Below are positions 48,100-59,448 of a DNA stretch of 64,000 bases, in pieces (position 1 is the first letter of the stretch; each line of letters starts with the position of its first letter). This DNA comes from Marchantia polymorpha subsp. ruderalis (lineage: Eukaryota > Streptophyta > Marchantiopsida > Marchantiales > Marchantiaceae): the NCBI GenBank assembly GCA_037833965.1, contig AP031358.1, positions 1,186,001 to 1,250,000 of the forward strand, read 5' to 3'. The translations under genes were made by a program, and so were the position numbers. The notes below the pieces were generated by a model that worked only from the letters and a program-made list of their open reading frames with translations, was not told the DNA's origin and made no database searches.

Positions 48100-51000
48100 T
48101 TTAAACCGTCTACAGCCGAAACTTCAGGTACTGGAAACACATCTCGACTCGTACAGACCCGATTCACCGTCCTGTCCTAGTCTAGACTTAGGCATATAAA
48201 ATCAGAGATCCTCATCTGCTTCAGAGTCGGGCGGTACTCCCTCCAACGAAGAGTAGAGTCCAGGCGCCCACCTGCAAACCTTGAGATCCCTACACAACTT
48301 GGAGCACAATCGTGCGCTTGGAAGAGTGCCAGTCCGTGGGAGAAGCAAACGAACAGACCGAGATAAACAGGTCCAGGTTGCCCGAGCCTATATTGACACA
48401 GACACGGGCAGCTCGCTGCGATCAAAACTCGCACATGCAAGCATGAAATCTGTATTTATTGGACCTCTTTCGAACAATCATATTCTATCTTAGCCAAAAT
48501 AATGTGCTTTACATTGGTGGCACGACATAGCCTTCGTTCTTCCTTCTTTTATTTCTTAGTTTCCTTTGGTTTTCTCAAGGGAAGTGATGAATATTAGAGG
48601 GTTTTTAAGGAATCTACTGCCTCATGTTGTAAAAGGGCAAACTCTTAAAGAGAGAAACGCAGCACATGAGCAGGCTGGTTAACGTAGTGCCCTTACCGAG
48701 AAATATCTCAGGGGACAGGCTACTTCAGTATTCAAGCGTGAGTTAGTGTATCCTAACTTACTAAAACTTATCTTGTGAGAAGAGTGATCCCCAACAATTA
48801 ATTATCCAATGTAGATTATATTTTTTTCTTGATTTATCCACAAATGGATTCATTGCTCACACATATGAGAGATAATTGTATTTGGAACAGATATTCATAT
48901 GATTAAGCTCTAGATGGATATAACTATCCATAAAATCTTCAGGATGTGATGTTTGTGGTGGCTCGTGAGGCTTTCTACCCTAAATAGATAATATATTGAT
49001 ATGTTATGCAGTGAATTGGGTTTTTGATATATCTATACTTGATATGCAAGGAGCAAGTTACTACTGAAGGAGCAAGTTACTATATAAGACCAATGCTTAT
49101 TCACCCTACATTTGACATGTCTTTAGTTGAATTGAGTCCATCTTCACATATGAATCATAGCTTTCATCGTCTGAAAACATACAATTGCAGATTTATTTTT
49201 TGGGATATTTTAATGTTGAAATTATATATAGCTAAGTATGCTAAATGACTGTGAAATAGCGCCAAAACCAAATTTCTAGTACGACATGATGGATACATTT
49301 ATTCTTTTCTAGATTCGCTTAATTTAGAGATATTTTCTAATTGCAATTCTATATACAACGCTAATTATATTTAAGTCAACAATCATAATACATGATGTTT
49401 ATTTGGATGCTCTTTTGACAATTGTAAACAAGCTGACCGTTCTCATTTTCTCGTTATTTTTAAGTCATATGATACTTTCACTGTAATATTACATATTTGA
49501 TTTAAATTTTCTGCTTTCACTTCTTCTTTTATTCATCTTGATTGATAGAAGTGCAATATTTTTTATTTTTCACTACCATCATTATCATTTATGATCAATA
49601 TTCATGTTTATTTCAAATCATTTACATACAGACATGTAAAATTGTTATTATGAGAAGAATTTTTTCAAATCAAAATTCACATTGTAAAGAGTAAGATGAA
49701 TGTATTATGCTTTGCTTATAATTATTCAATACATTGATGTTTAAAAAAATCATCTAAATTTAATCTAAAAATTTAATCATCTGTGTACCAATTCGAATAC
49801 GTGTTTATCATGCAATTTATATTCATAAGAAAACTTGCGTTAAATAATATGATCATGAACTGAAAATCAATCTTTGAGAAGTGATGATTTCAAATATGCT
49901 TGTTTGTGAAGATGAAAAAAGTGTATTATTTCACAATATGGTTTATAAATATATATCGCACATATATATCTCATAATTAACTAACTTCATAGTAAATAAA
50001 ATATGTCTCAATGATCATTTAGCCTGTTTGGTATCATATTGATTTATAAATTAAACTTACGTCAAGCTTTGTACTGTTACGCACAATCCTAACTCAGCGA
50101 TGAGACACTGACACACAAATATATCATGACACAAGGATTCACATTCACAGCGGACATTGAAAATTATGTGGTTATCACTTCAACCTACTCATAGACACAT
50201 CTTAATATTGTCATTGAGAGTTTTGTTGATCTTTTCTGTAAAATGACAAATCAATGGGATTGAATAATGGGGCTTAGGATTACCAGAGTTAAATCAAGAA
50301 CTGAGTTAATTCCTAACACATATTTGTCAAATCACTTCAATTATGTTTTTCATGTGTATTATGTATATAGACTTTGTGCAAGTATAACTATTCATTTTTA
50401 TTCATTAGTGAACATACAATCAACACCATAGCCAACTACTGCATGCTACCCCAGCGCACAAAGACTCAAAGAAATGAAAACTTTTAGAGTTTCTTCAACT
50501 ATATACTCTCCGACAAGATTGACCTCTAACTATAAATATAGACAAGAGATGTGAACATGACAGAATTATTGCCAAATTGAAATTTATAGTAGCAATATAC
50601 CAATTGAAAATTTTAAAATATCTATAAAATGATCAAATAAATCCTTTTGTCAAATATCATATGAATCAAGTTCAATAACTACTAAAAAATTGATTTTTAT
50701 ATACAATATACCTTTCAATTTTTGTATGTCATATCGTACATCATAGAAAAGCAAAGAATAAAGTGTTTGAAGTTTATATTTTAGTTGATTGTTCTACATG
50801 TGAAATGTAAATGATAAACATGAATATGTGAAAAAATAAGTTAATCACATGGAATTTTTTGGGATTTTAAATTCTTCACTCATTTATATCAATATATTAT
50901 TGATTTTATTCAAAGCATGCATTTGGTTATATAAAGTGACATATACATATAAAAGTTTTATGAATGTAAATTTTCATTTGATTCAAAATTTCAAATATAG

Positions 51001-52830
51001 AAATATAATTTTTGATGTGATGAACTTAAAATATCATTGCATGATATACGGGGGATGATCATCTTTTAATTATCATTAGTTAAAATAATTATATATATTT
51101 AATTATATATTAATTTTATTTTGGTATAACATCAGAATATAAGTAGAAAATACTAACTTTAATTTATAGTACATGATGAGATAAGTTGATTCAATACTAT
51201 ATGAAGAGATTTTATATTGTACGTGAGTTGCATCATTGTATAATATATTCATATATTAAACTAAGCTTGAAAAGATTATCAAGGTTAGTTTTACAAATAT
51301 GCATCATGCAGTCTAATCATATGAACATTCAGTTTAGATTAGATTACTCTACTTACTTACAATAATACAAGAGTCTGCCTTTTTCCTTTGTATTGAAATG
51401 ATCCCCAAATATTTCTGTGGATGAATTGATCTTTCATTTAGATGTATGCAAGAGATATGAGTACAAGATTATATCTTTTACACAAGTTTCTATATAATTT
51501 GAGACACACTTGAATCTTGAGTTACAATAAGAATTCCTTTTTTGGCATCTCATAAGACCTTCAATCTATAGTTCATCTTGGCGGACAGAAAATTCAATTT
51601 CCTTCACAGTCAAAGATTCATGCCATATTTCGAACTACTGGAACACACTTCCGCCTTTATTCTGACTAGGTAGTAAACTCTTAAAATATGGCCAGCTCAT
51701 CCATTAATTTGTTTGATTTGCATCAATTATTTATATACATCAATGAGGCTGTGCTGGAATTTGATACCTTCATAATTGATACATATGTTTCATCATCATA
51801 CTACTACGTTGAATTTCTTGTGAGATTTTATTCCTCTATGGGTTGATGAAATAGTAAAACTTATTTAATCTAATGCAACTTGAATAGAGATAATATTCTT
51901 GGGCTATTCTTATTCAATGTGATGATGTATGGTCACCTTTCAAACTTGGTGGAAAAGTAGTCAACCACACAGTCCAATTCGTGATACGTCCTCACACTAC
52001 TTCACGAAGTTTTACGTGAAACCTGTACTCTCATCAACCGCCGGATCACGAGTATCCGTTCTTGGAGGTTAATGACAAGTGAATCTTTCATGTCAACCTC
52101 GTACCAAATCAGTCAGAAATGACAAAGCAAATGAAATCCAGGAAAAGTTGTGAAGTCGTCATGATGATGTTTGTTATCGATACGCAGTCCAGGAGCTGGC
52201 ACAGTGGTGGTTGTCGACCTTGTGACTCATGAGTCCTGAGAAAGTTACCGAGTGAACCTTCAGTTACCGAGAAGGTTCACTCGGTAACTGCTATCCATCA
52301 ACTGCATCATCACTTTGTGCGTTGTGAAGAATCATAGAACGTCTTCATCATTGATGGAATAGTGAAGTGCGTCATATAGTGGACAAAACGATGCTTTCTG
52401 ATGGCTGGCTGGCTATTTTTCATTCACAAGTAAGCACATTCATTCTATAATATGCATATAATAATATTCAAAATTGAGTATCCACATATAGACTTATAAA
52501 ATGATTAAAAAACAAACTGGATTCACACGAAAATAATCAAATTGGTTGATGATTCTGAATAAAAATTTTAACCTCCCAATACTATCACCTCCTACGAGTG
52601 AGTTCCTTCTACTAGTGACATGAAATTCCAGAACCATTAGTTTGTAACTTGTGAATATTCCCAATAATAACATCACAGCTTTATTGGCAATAGTGACATG
52701 ATGTTATTATTGGACATATTGGCATGATACTATACAATAAAGACAGCGTCAAGTGTAATTTTGGAGCTACAATTTTTTTCATAATTATCATCATCTCTAC
52801 CAAGCTCATGGCTCCATTGCATTATCCAGT
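48100..52830. other. Largely AT-rich gene desert
   Basis: From about 48.8 to 52.8 kb the sequence is strongly AT-rich, with no frame above 75 codons and no recognisable family. A 16-bp sequence (AAGGAGCAAGTTACTA) is repeated directly at 49048 and 49067. The segment probably represents decayed repeats, but no diagnostic motif is left. Confidence 0.5.
52243..52289. repeat. Perfect 18-bp inverted repeat (hairpin)
   Basis: The arm 52243-52260 (AGTTACCGAGTGAACCTT) is exactly complementary to 52272-52289. The 11-base loop (CAGTTACCGAG) itself repeats the first ten bases of the arm. It lies at the edge of the AT-rich desert. It could be the end of a decayed foldback element. Confidence 0.85.
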
Positions 52831-53214
52831 TTGATGTGGATCGTGGGCATGACCTCTTTCCAGGCAGTGAACTTTTGGTGCAAGCTGCATGGCCCTGGAG
52901 AAAAACGGCTTCACCGATCTTCTTTCCTTAGATCTTCATTTGTTCAATCTGCAGTTCACGTATTTCTGCATTGTTTGGGAAAGCTTAACGAAGGTTGCAC
53001 CAAGAGTATCAGAGCTCGCGTAACGGCCATCGTGTCGAGTACAAGTTGTGGACGTTCCTCCTGTTTGCCACCGTCAAAGTTGTTTCAATTTCGCCCTTAG
53101 CTCGTGAAGTTTGTTTTATGGCCGTATTGCTCCTTGCCACTATCACCTCAGCCTCGGAGTGTCTAATTTGTTGTTGTCCAGAACATTGTCGTGAGATCGG
53201 ACATCATGGAAGAA

Positions 53215-53333
53215 AACATAAAAAATTTGTACTAAACTCAATAGATTCCGTAGTTTATTCTGATCATAATACTGAACATGCGAAAGTTGCCTATTTAGAG
53301 AGGCCTGCTCAAGAGGTTCACTCGTCTATGTGA
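53215..53333 (+). repeat. Copy A of a diverged repeat shared with 58.8 kb
   Basis: This block and the reverse complement of 58768-58895 share an AAACATA-AAA-TTTG start, an AGAGAGGCCTGCT block and an exact 22-bp end reaching TCTATGTGAC. The middle is poorly conserved. A short frame (52995-53333) with a hydrophobic, then Cys-rich stretch (SECLICCCPEHCRE) overlaps it. I do not call this a gene, because the reading frame is not kept in the other copy. Confidence 0.6.
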
Positions 53334-53833
53334 CCTACACACTGCGTAACATTGGCCCAAGAGGCTTCCCAAGGAAACTCAGCAACCCAACCACACAAAG
53401 ATGAACCTCGAAATCAGCTAGCAGAGGAGGTATTTTCTGATTGCACGTATGAGATGGTCTGGAGAGATTGAGGATTTCGAATGATCGACAACACTAAGCT
53501 CATTCTGAGCATCGTTACTTTCGTGCACTTATGTTAGCACTTGTCCACTGACGAGGAGGAGAAGTAAATATATCACATACTCTCCATCGTCCTTCTAGAA
53601 CGGGAGTCGATTCCGCAAGTTAAATACAATGTCTGTGCCCCCTGCGGATTCGGCCACTGCCGCGCCGAGGGTAAGGATATCACAATTATCTGTGCAAAAT
53701 ACAGTATAGCAGTTGTGGAACGTGTTTGCGATATATCCAATTGAATTTTGAAATCCAAGAATCTCAAAGCTGCATTACGTAAGATCGGCTGACGAAGTTT
53801 GGTTGCTGATCTGCATCAGGTCAATGGGTTAAG

Positions 53834-55560
53834 CGACTCTATACGAACTTTACAAGCCAGGAGGTCAATCACTGCTGGACATTGTATTCTTTCATGGCCT
53901 CCAATTGTCACACACCTCTGATGCTCACGAATCAACATGGAGGTCACGCGGTTCCCAGAAGGAAGTATGGCCGATGACCTGGCTCCCGGAAGAGTTTCCG
54001 AGAACTCGGATTCTCTCTGTCAATTACGATGCTTATATCAAGACATCAGCAGAGCATGGAACATTAGACCTCCACAACACAGCCGAAAGTTTGATAAAAA
54101 ATCTTATATCTGCAGAAGTGGGGCAGCATCCAGTTATACTTGTCGGTCACACTTACGGAGGTTCGGTGATCAAACAATTGTGCTACATGGTGCATATCAG
54201 CCAAAGCTTGAAGGGTAAAAAGGCTGGAATTCTCAACTGCGTCAAAGGAGTTTTCTTCTATGGAATGCCCCATCGCGGATCTTCATTTTTCTCGAGTCCG
54301 AATGGAACACACCATAGAGAGCTAGCATCTGCTAGCCCTCTATTGGACAATGTGAAGGTGCTTTGCGCAGAATTAGCTCGACTTCATGAATATTTTGATT
54401 CTTTCCGTGTGACCACAAGTGGAGCATTGTTGAAGTCAGAGAATCGAGACCTACTACGTTTTTGACGCCAGTAAGTGTGAGACTGATTTGCGTTTACGAT
54501 GTGACATGTTTATTCTTTATTTCACTCGTCTTGATTTTAACCTGCTGAAACAGCAGCATCAATTTACCAAGTTAATGCATGATTGGGGTCCAACAAATCC
54601 CACTTGAAGAGTTTCTTTTTGTCGCAATGATCATGTCCTCATTCGATGTTCTTCATTGTATAACAGTCATTGAAAAGTAGAACTGAAGATTTTGGAGACA
54701 ATACCGCTTCCAGGACAGTCGGAACTACTCTGCTGAACCACGCTTTCAACATGGTGGACATGGTTCCATCAACCATAGAAGAATTTCAATTGACGAGTCT
54801 GACCAGTGGTTTGTGCCAACTTGTTTCCGAAGTATAGGAAGGAAATTCTCAGAGTGAGATGATTTTACTCGAGGCTTCAGCTCGGTACTACAACTTCCCT
54901 ACGGAGCCTGAGGATCATTTATCTCTCTGCCAGTCCGAGAGCAGGACTTCAAAAACTTACAAACGGTAGACAGCGTTCTTTCAGAGTACTGATATCAATA
55001 ACGTTGCTCACACGAACATGTCCTCCTTCTTGGCAGTTTGTATTTTTACTCAAGAAAAGCAAAGATTAGCCCATGATACCCTCTTTTAGATGTATGGGGC
55101 TGCGGTAGTAGAGTTCCATAAGTTCTTACATATGCCCGAGCTGAGATCAGGTACAGGAAAGTCTTCCTTAGTACATTTTGAGTCATTTAGTTCGCTGAGC
55201 CTCGGCAAGGAAGTGCAGAATTGCAAAAACGGCATCAGACTTGTTTCTGGTCGTAAGATTGATGATGTGGTGGGGTTTAAACTTGTGAATAGTCTGTAAT
55301 CTGAGTACCACGAACTCAGCGTGCTCTTTCTTAATTAAGGTTCTCTTTTTTTCAGCTTCGCAAATTTAACAAAATCATCCAGTCTGTGATGGAATCCCAG
55401 AAAATCAAAACACAAAAGTGTGATGAAGAGTCGAGAGAGGTTTTCTGTTTCCACCATGACACTTCGAGGAAACTTCTTCTTCGCCACTGCCAACTTCAGT
55501 AAATTGCAAGAAATGACCCATCACCACTTACTACAGCAATTCATCGACACTGATTTGATT
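53834..55560 (+). pseudogene. Broken alpha/beta-hydrolase gene of the SERAC1/HNL type
   Basis: The reading begins LYELYKPGGQSLLDIVFFHG and continues with VWPMTWLPEEFPRTRILSVN, KGVFFYGMPHRGSSFF and LLDNVKVLCAELARL, the order seen in SERAC1-like alpha/beta hydrolases and in the N-terminal domain of liverwort hydrolase-NBS-LRR proteins. The nucleophile elbow reads GHTYGG instead of GHSMGG, so the catalytic Ser is Thr. The main frame ends at 54465. A later segment in a separate frame (about 54849-54965) carries the expected C-terminal part with the catalytic-His region (LEASARYYNFPTEPEDHLSL), interrupted by stops. Weaker possible downstream exons lie at 55090-55170 and 55355-55495. No start ATG was found at the 5' end and no NB-ARC domain follows in this orientation. 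The 55037-55102 segment matches the upstream part of the NLR gene at 63.9 kb, supporting an HNL origin. It is most likely non-functional. Confidence 0.68.
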
Positions 55561-56184
55561 GTAGACATGAGCATGGATTTGAGAAAGTGCATAATGGAAA
55601 ACATACACGTCTTATGACAGGGTCGGGACTATTGCGCTTTCCTGAAACTTCTCCGGGTTGACGATCCCGAAAACCACTGCAGGTAAAAGGTAGACCAGAC
55701 GGACGAGAAAAGCAGCGTGCATGGTTCAGTGCTGGGAAGAGACGGGGAGAGAAACGGAGAGCAAAATTTGAAACCCCGCCAGTTCTCTCAAAAGCCGCGA
55801 CTACAGTAAAAACCCCGGCCCAATACAAACGCAACTGTCGTGTAAATCGTAACTTATCAACTTGAATGCAGAATTCATTCGACAAATCGCCAACTCCGAG
55901 CTCACCTGATCCCACATCTCCAATCCAAAAGTGCGTCACAAGAAATGCTGGACGAAATCGCAGGCCAGAGTCGTATTGGAGGCGAAACGCGATACCACGG
56001 GTGAAGTGACGTCGGAGCGGAGGCTTCGGCTACTCTTGTTACGCTACTCGATCTCCTGTCCTGCCGCTCGGGGTACACGGTTCGGCCCGTGTCGCCATGC
56101 CGCTCAATCGGGGAAAAGAGAGGGTGGCCCTGCCCTTCATGCGCTCGTGTTCCGCCACTTGCATGCCTGCAAAGAATTCCATCG

Positions 56185-56465
56185 CCACGGAATTCTTCGT
56201 AATTTGTTCGCGTTATCCAAATTATGTCTGCAGATCTTGCCAGGAGCTCATAGATTCTCACATCAGAAATTCAGAACCTGCACTTACTACGAATGCTCGA
56301 CATCTACAGCAACAAGCTGGTCGACAGCATTCCACCAAAAATTGCTAAGCTCCCTCGGCTGCAAGAAGTTCGTCTTTATGACAACCAGCTCACCAGAACC
56401 ATCTTCAAGCTGACTTGCCGCTGTTGTCCTTACAAGGGTGCTGGATCCATGCACAAGCAAGTCTG
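56185..56465 (+). pseudogene. Fragment of a leucine-rich-repeat receptor-like gene
   Basis: At 56263-56415 the plus strand reads two plant extracellular-type LRRs: NLHLLRMLDIYSNKLVDSIP and KIAKLPRLQEVRLYDNQLTR, followed by TIFK. Just upstream (about 56185-56265), in another frame, is RNLFALSKLCLQILPG, which looks like the preceding repeat after a frameshift. An in-frame stop lies shortly before 56263, and the frame ends near 56463 without further repeats or a kinase domain. The spacing and the SIP/TIF consensus are those of LRR receptor kinases. This is a small broken piece, not a gene. Confidence 0.62.
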
Positions 56466-56617
56466 AATTACCAAACGATCGTCACCGGAACATCCCCAAT
56501 TCGCAGCGAGTCCAGATTCAGATTTGATCCACTCCGACGTCGACACAGCGCCCTGCCACTGCCCCGCGCGCTGGATGCAATCCACTTCGGACCTCGACGA
56601 TCTAAAACATTCTTCCT

Positions 56618-57184
56618 TTAGCTTGCATCGAGCTTCTTCGATACACTTTTATCCCCCATTGCATGTATAGCTGTGGATGGTGGACCTATAAACCTGATCC
56701 CTTCTTTCTTGCAGGATTCAGCAAAGTGAACATTTTCGGACAGAAACCCGTAGCCTGGATGGATTGCTTTTACGTTTGTAGAACGGACAGCAGCCAATAT
56801 TTTTTCAGCAAAGAGGTAGCTGAGACTTGCAGGAGCCAGTCCGATGTGTACTGCTTCATCCGGACTTTTGACATGCACGGAGAACCTATCAGCATCACTG
56901 TACACAGCGACTGTTTTTATACCCAACCGCCTTGCAGTTTTGATCACTCTGCAGGCAATCACACCTCTATTAGCTATGAGTATTTTATCAATAGGTCCCT
57001 TGAGCTTCTCTTCAACGAAAGCAGAAGACTGCGAGGAAGAGATTGCTAAAAAGGCACGATGACATTGGCCAACAGCAGGCCATTGAGTTTTCCAGAACCG
57101 GCCCACATGCAAGTGAGACTTAAATCTATTGCTAACGTCGGATGTAGGAGGAACCCTGCCTTGACGTGCGGAATTAAAGTCCAT
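56618..57184 (-). pseudogene. MCCA: Truncated 3-methylcrotonyl-CoA carboxylase alpha subunit (N-terminal fragment)
   Basis: MCCA is the biotin-containing subunit of mitochondrial 3-methylcrotonyl-CoA carboxylase in leucine breakdown. From the ATG at 57184 the frame gives 188 residues. A basic, Ser-rich leader ([16 protein letters not shown]) could be the mitochondrial presequence. Then comes the start of the biotin-carboxylase domain: [73 protein letters not shown]. It stops at KKLDAS, just where the ATP-grasp domain would begin; the full protein is over 700 residues. There is no splice donor at the end and no later domain downstream. The conserved Glu of the NRGEIACR motif is Val. The frame is otherwise intact and has no introns, unlike the intron-rich plant gene. 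It is a truncated, perhaps retrocopied duplicate; expression is unknown. Confidence 0.8.
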
Positions 57185-57351
57185 GGATCCAATACTGATC
57201 AAAGCTGATGATATAAATCTGATCTCGTACTCATTTCTGACCAACAACCCACTCAACTGCAGCTACTGTAAGACAAGGATGATGATAAGCTTGATAAACA
57301 ACACCTGCCGACTCGCCCTTCCAAGCCCAATTTCTCCTTTGACAAGCAAAG

Positions 57352-57387
57352 AAAGAGTTATTGCTCTGATACCAGCAATAACTCTTT
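57352..57387. repeat. Perfect 14-bp inverted repeat containing a PBS-like motif
   Basis: The arms 57352-57365 (AAAGAGTTATTGCT) and 57374-57387 are exactly complementary across an 8-base loop. Read on the minus strand, the centre contains TGGTATCAGAGC, the sequence complementary to the 3' end of initiator tRNA-Met used as primer site by many plant LTR elements. Confidence 0.8.
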
Positions 57388-57852
57388 CCGAGAACTTTTG
57401 ATCCTCGAATCAAAAATCTACTGTCACAAGGAACTTTAGATCTTCAAAAGTTGCCAGGAAAAACTCGTCTCCAGTTTTTGAAAAAATAAAAACCCGTCGA
57501 ATTCGTCAAACCCTGGCTTACACCTCAAACGGACACTTCAAGAAATTTCTGATGTTCTTGAAGTTAGCACTGTCAACTCTTCTACGGATAATTGTCATTA
57601 GAAACTTTGTGTCACAGACTTTTGTCACAAAACCTTCACTGACGAAAACAAAATGAAACGTAAGAAATCTGACAGCACTATCAGACACACAAACACTATC
57701 TCCTTCAAATACACTCGTTATTGATAGAAAATCTATGAACGATAGAAAAAATCGTTCACCCTCAGAAAGCTGTCACAAATGGTAAGTGACAAACATCAAA
57801 CTGAATGGACTAAATGAAAACAACTTTTCAAAATCTCTAAACTCGAAGACTC

Positions 57853-58098
57853 GGCTTTAATACCAAGAAAGATATAGCGACACAAAAATAACGTGGTTAA
57901 CCCTTGAAAAGAGCGCTACGTCCACCCGGACCTCTCATCACTTTATTCCAAATCTTGTCAAAAAGACGTAATGTACATGGCAAACTCCGAAGTATTTATC
58001 CCGAGTCTAACGACCGTTTTGGCTATAGATAGTTAGTACCCGAGGTAACTCCTTAACTGGATTAACCTCAACAATCTTGCCATGACACAAATTTAACA
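57853..58098 (-). mobile_element. Fossil LTR of a Copia-like retrotransposon
   Basis: On the minus strand a segment of about 230 bases begins TGTTAAATTTGTGTCATGGC at 58098, as Copia LTRs often do. It includes a TATA-like box and the near-end sequence GGGTTAACCACG-TTTTTGTGTC typical of plant Copia LTRs, and is followed by a primer-binding-site-like TTGGTATTAAAGCC at about 57866-57853. No second LTR and no gag or pol coding sequence was found in the window. It is an old, broken relic: a solo LTR or the 5' end of a lost element. The MCCA fragment lies downstream on the same strand. Confidence 0.55.
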
Positions 58099-58767
58099 AA
58101 CATTGGTACTTTATTAATATACGATCACTAACGAAATAACGAGAGGTTTGCTAGTCTAGCTGTTCAATATTGCTACCAAGTCTACATTCAAATATGCTCC
58201 AAGGAGAAGACACAAGTCTCCATCAAACACATAAATACAAGCAATCATTATTAAAACGCCATGCAAGAGTACATTGCAATTAGCTTGTTTTTTTCAAGAG
58301 GTGGTGTTGTTGGACTAAGAAGAACGGAATCAAGGAGAACCGTTTAAGAATTTGATTTATGATCATGAAATTAGACCTCTCTTGTTTGTTAGAGCTTAAA
58401 CTCAGATGTGAATCTATACCCTCAATCTAGAAGGTCGGTCGATTTTAGGTTTAGTTACTCAATTCAGCCATTGTGTATCAATGTGAGACTTCCTAGGATA
58501 AAAGGATCTATTACATGTTTTGACTATGAGCAGCAATAAACCTTGTGTGAGATAAACACATTGCCTGTATCCTGTAGCATAAGACTGTAAAGTCTTTGAA
58601 TTAACTTGAACCAAGACAAAACAATGCAGTCAAGTCCTACATAATTCTATAACTCTTAAACATAATAATTGAAAATCGGAAAAGTCAATTTGAAACCTAC
58701 TGAGAATGAATCAAAAGTCAAAATATAACTGCACTAATCCACACGGTTAAGACTCAGTGATTACGTC

Positions 58768-58895
58768 ACATAGACGAGTGAACCTCATAACTTATCAGCA
58801 GGCCTCTCTTAATACGGACAATGGACTTCCATATATTCCTTATTTGGCTGTCACTAAGTTTGTATTTCCAAAGTTTGTATGTTTTATCTACGTGG
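58768..58895 (-). repeat. Copy B (inverted) of the 53.2-kb repeat
   Basis: This is the reverse-complement partner of 53215-53333. Both copies end in the identical GAGGTTCACTCGTCTATGTG. The two copies bracket the broken hydrolase, LRR and MCCA fragments and the fossil LTR. Confidence 0.6.
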
Positions 58896-59448
58896 CATAA
58901 TAAGAGAGTGATAAAAGGTACCAATCTAATCGGGCCACTCAGTTTACGGCTACTAAAACCTCTTAACTAGTTGTTTTTTGTTTAACTGCACTCACATTGT
59001 TATTTAACTTAACTGCAACTACCATCTAGACCCGAAGAAGCCCCTCCTTTCACCTTTCATGGTTCTCCTCCTTCTGTAACGAAGGCACCACTGTACGATA
59101 GGGACCGGAAGGGAAAAGTATCGAGCGTGTGAAAGCATGAGGAATAGCACAGCGGGCGTCTGAATGTAGGTCTTACCAAATCTCGTGCCTCCTTACCTCA
59201 CCTCCTCTCTTCTCAATAACTCAGAGGAGAGTAGGAAAGTCTTACTTAGCTTCATTGTATCTCATCTCTCGGATCCACTTTGGAATCAAGAGGGAAAGGC
59301 AGGTACAAATGAATATAGGATAGTGTGAACCTCCTCCCTACATCCCACCGAGACACTTCTTCTCGTAGCTACGAGAGTGCTTGCACCTCTAGATACAATC
59401 GCCTATTCATCAGCAGAGTTTTGGAGCAGGGACATCTATCAGGCGTGT

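Noticed and set aside
48485-48500. Minus-strand TTTTGGCTAAGAT, identical to the start of U2 snRNA
   Set aside because: Only 13 bases match; the following sequence lacks the branch-point pairing region and the rest of U2.
52995-53333. Small Cys-rich secreted-like frame
   Set aside because: The Cys cluster is short, and the related copy at 58.8 kb does not keep the frame; treated as a repeat.
55090-55299. Possible P-loop (SGTGKSSL) of an NB-ARC domain
   Set aside because: The Gly spacing of Walker A is not met and no kinase-2 or GLPL motif follows.
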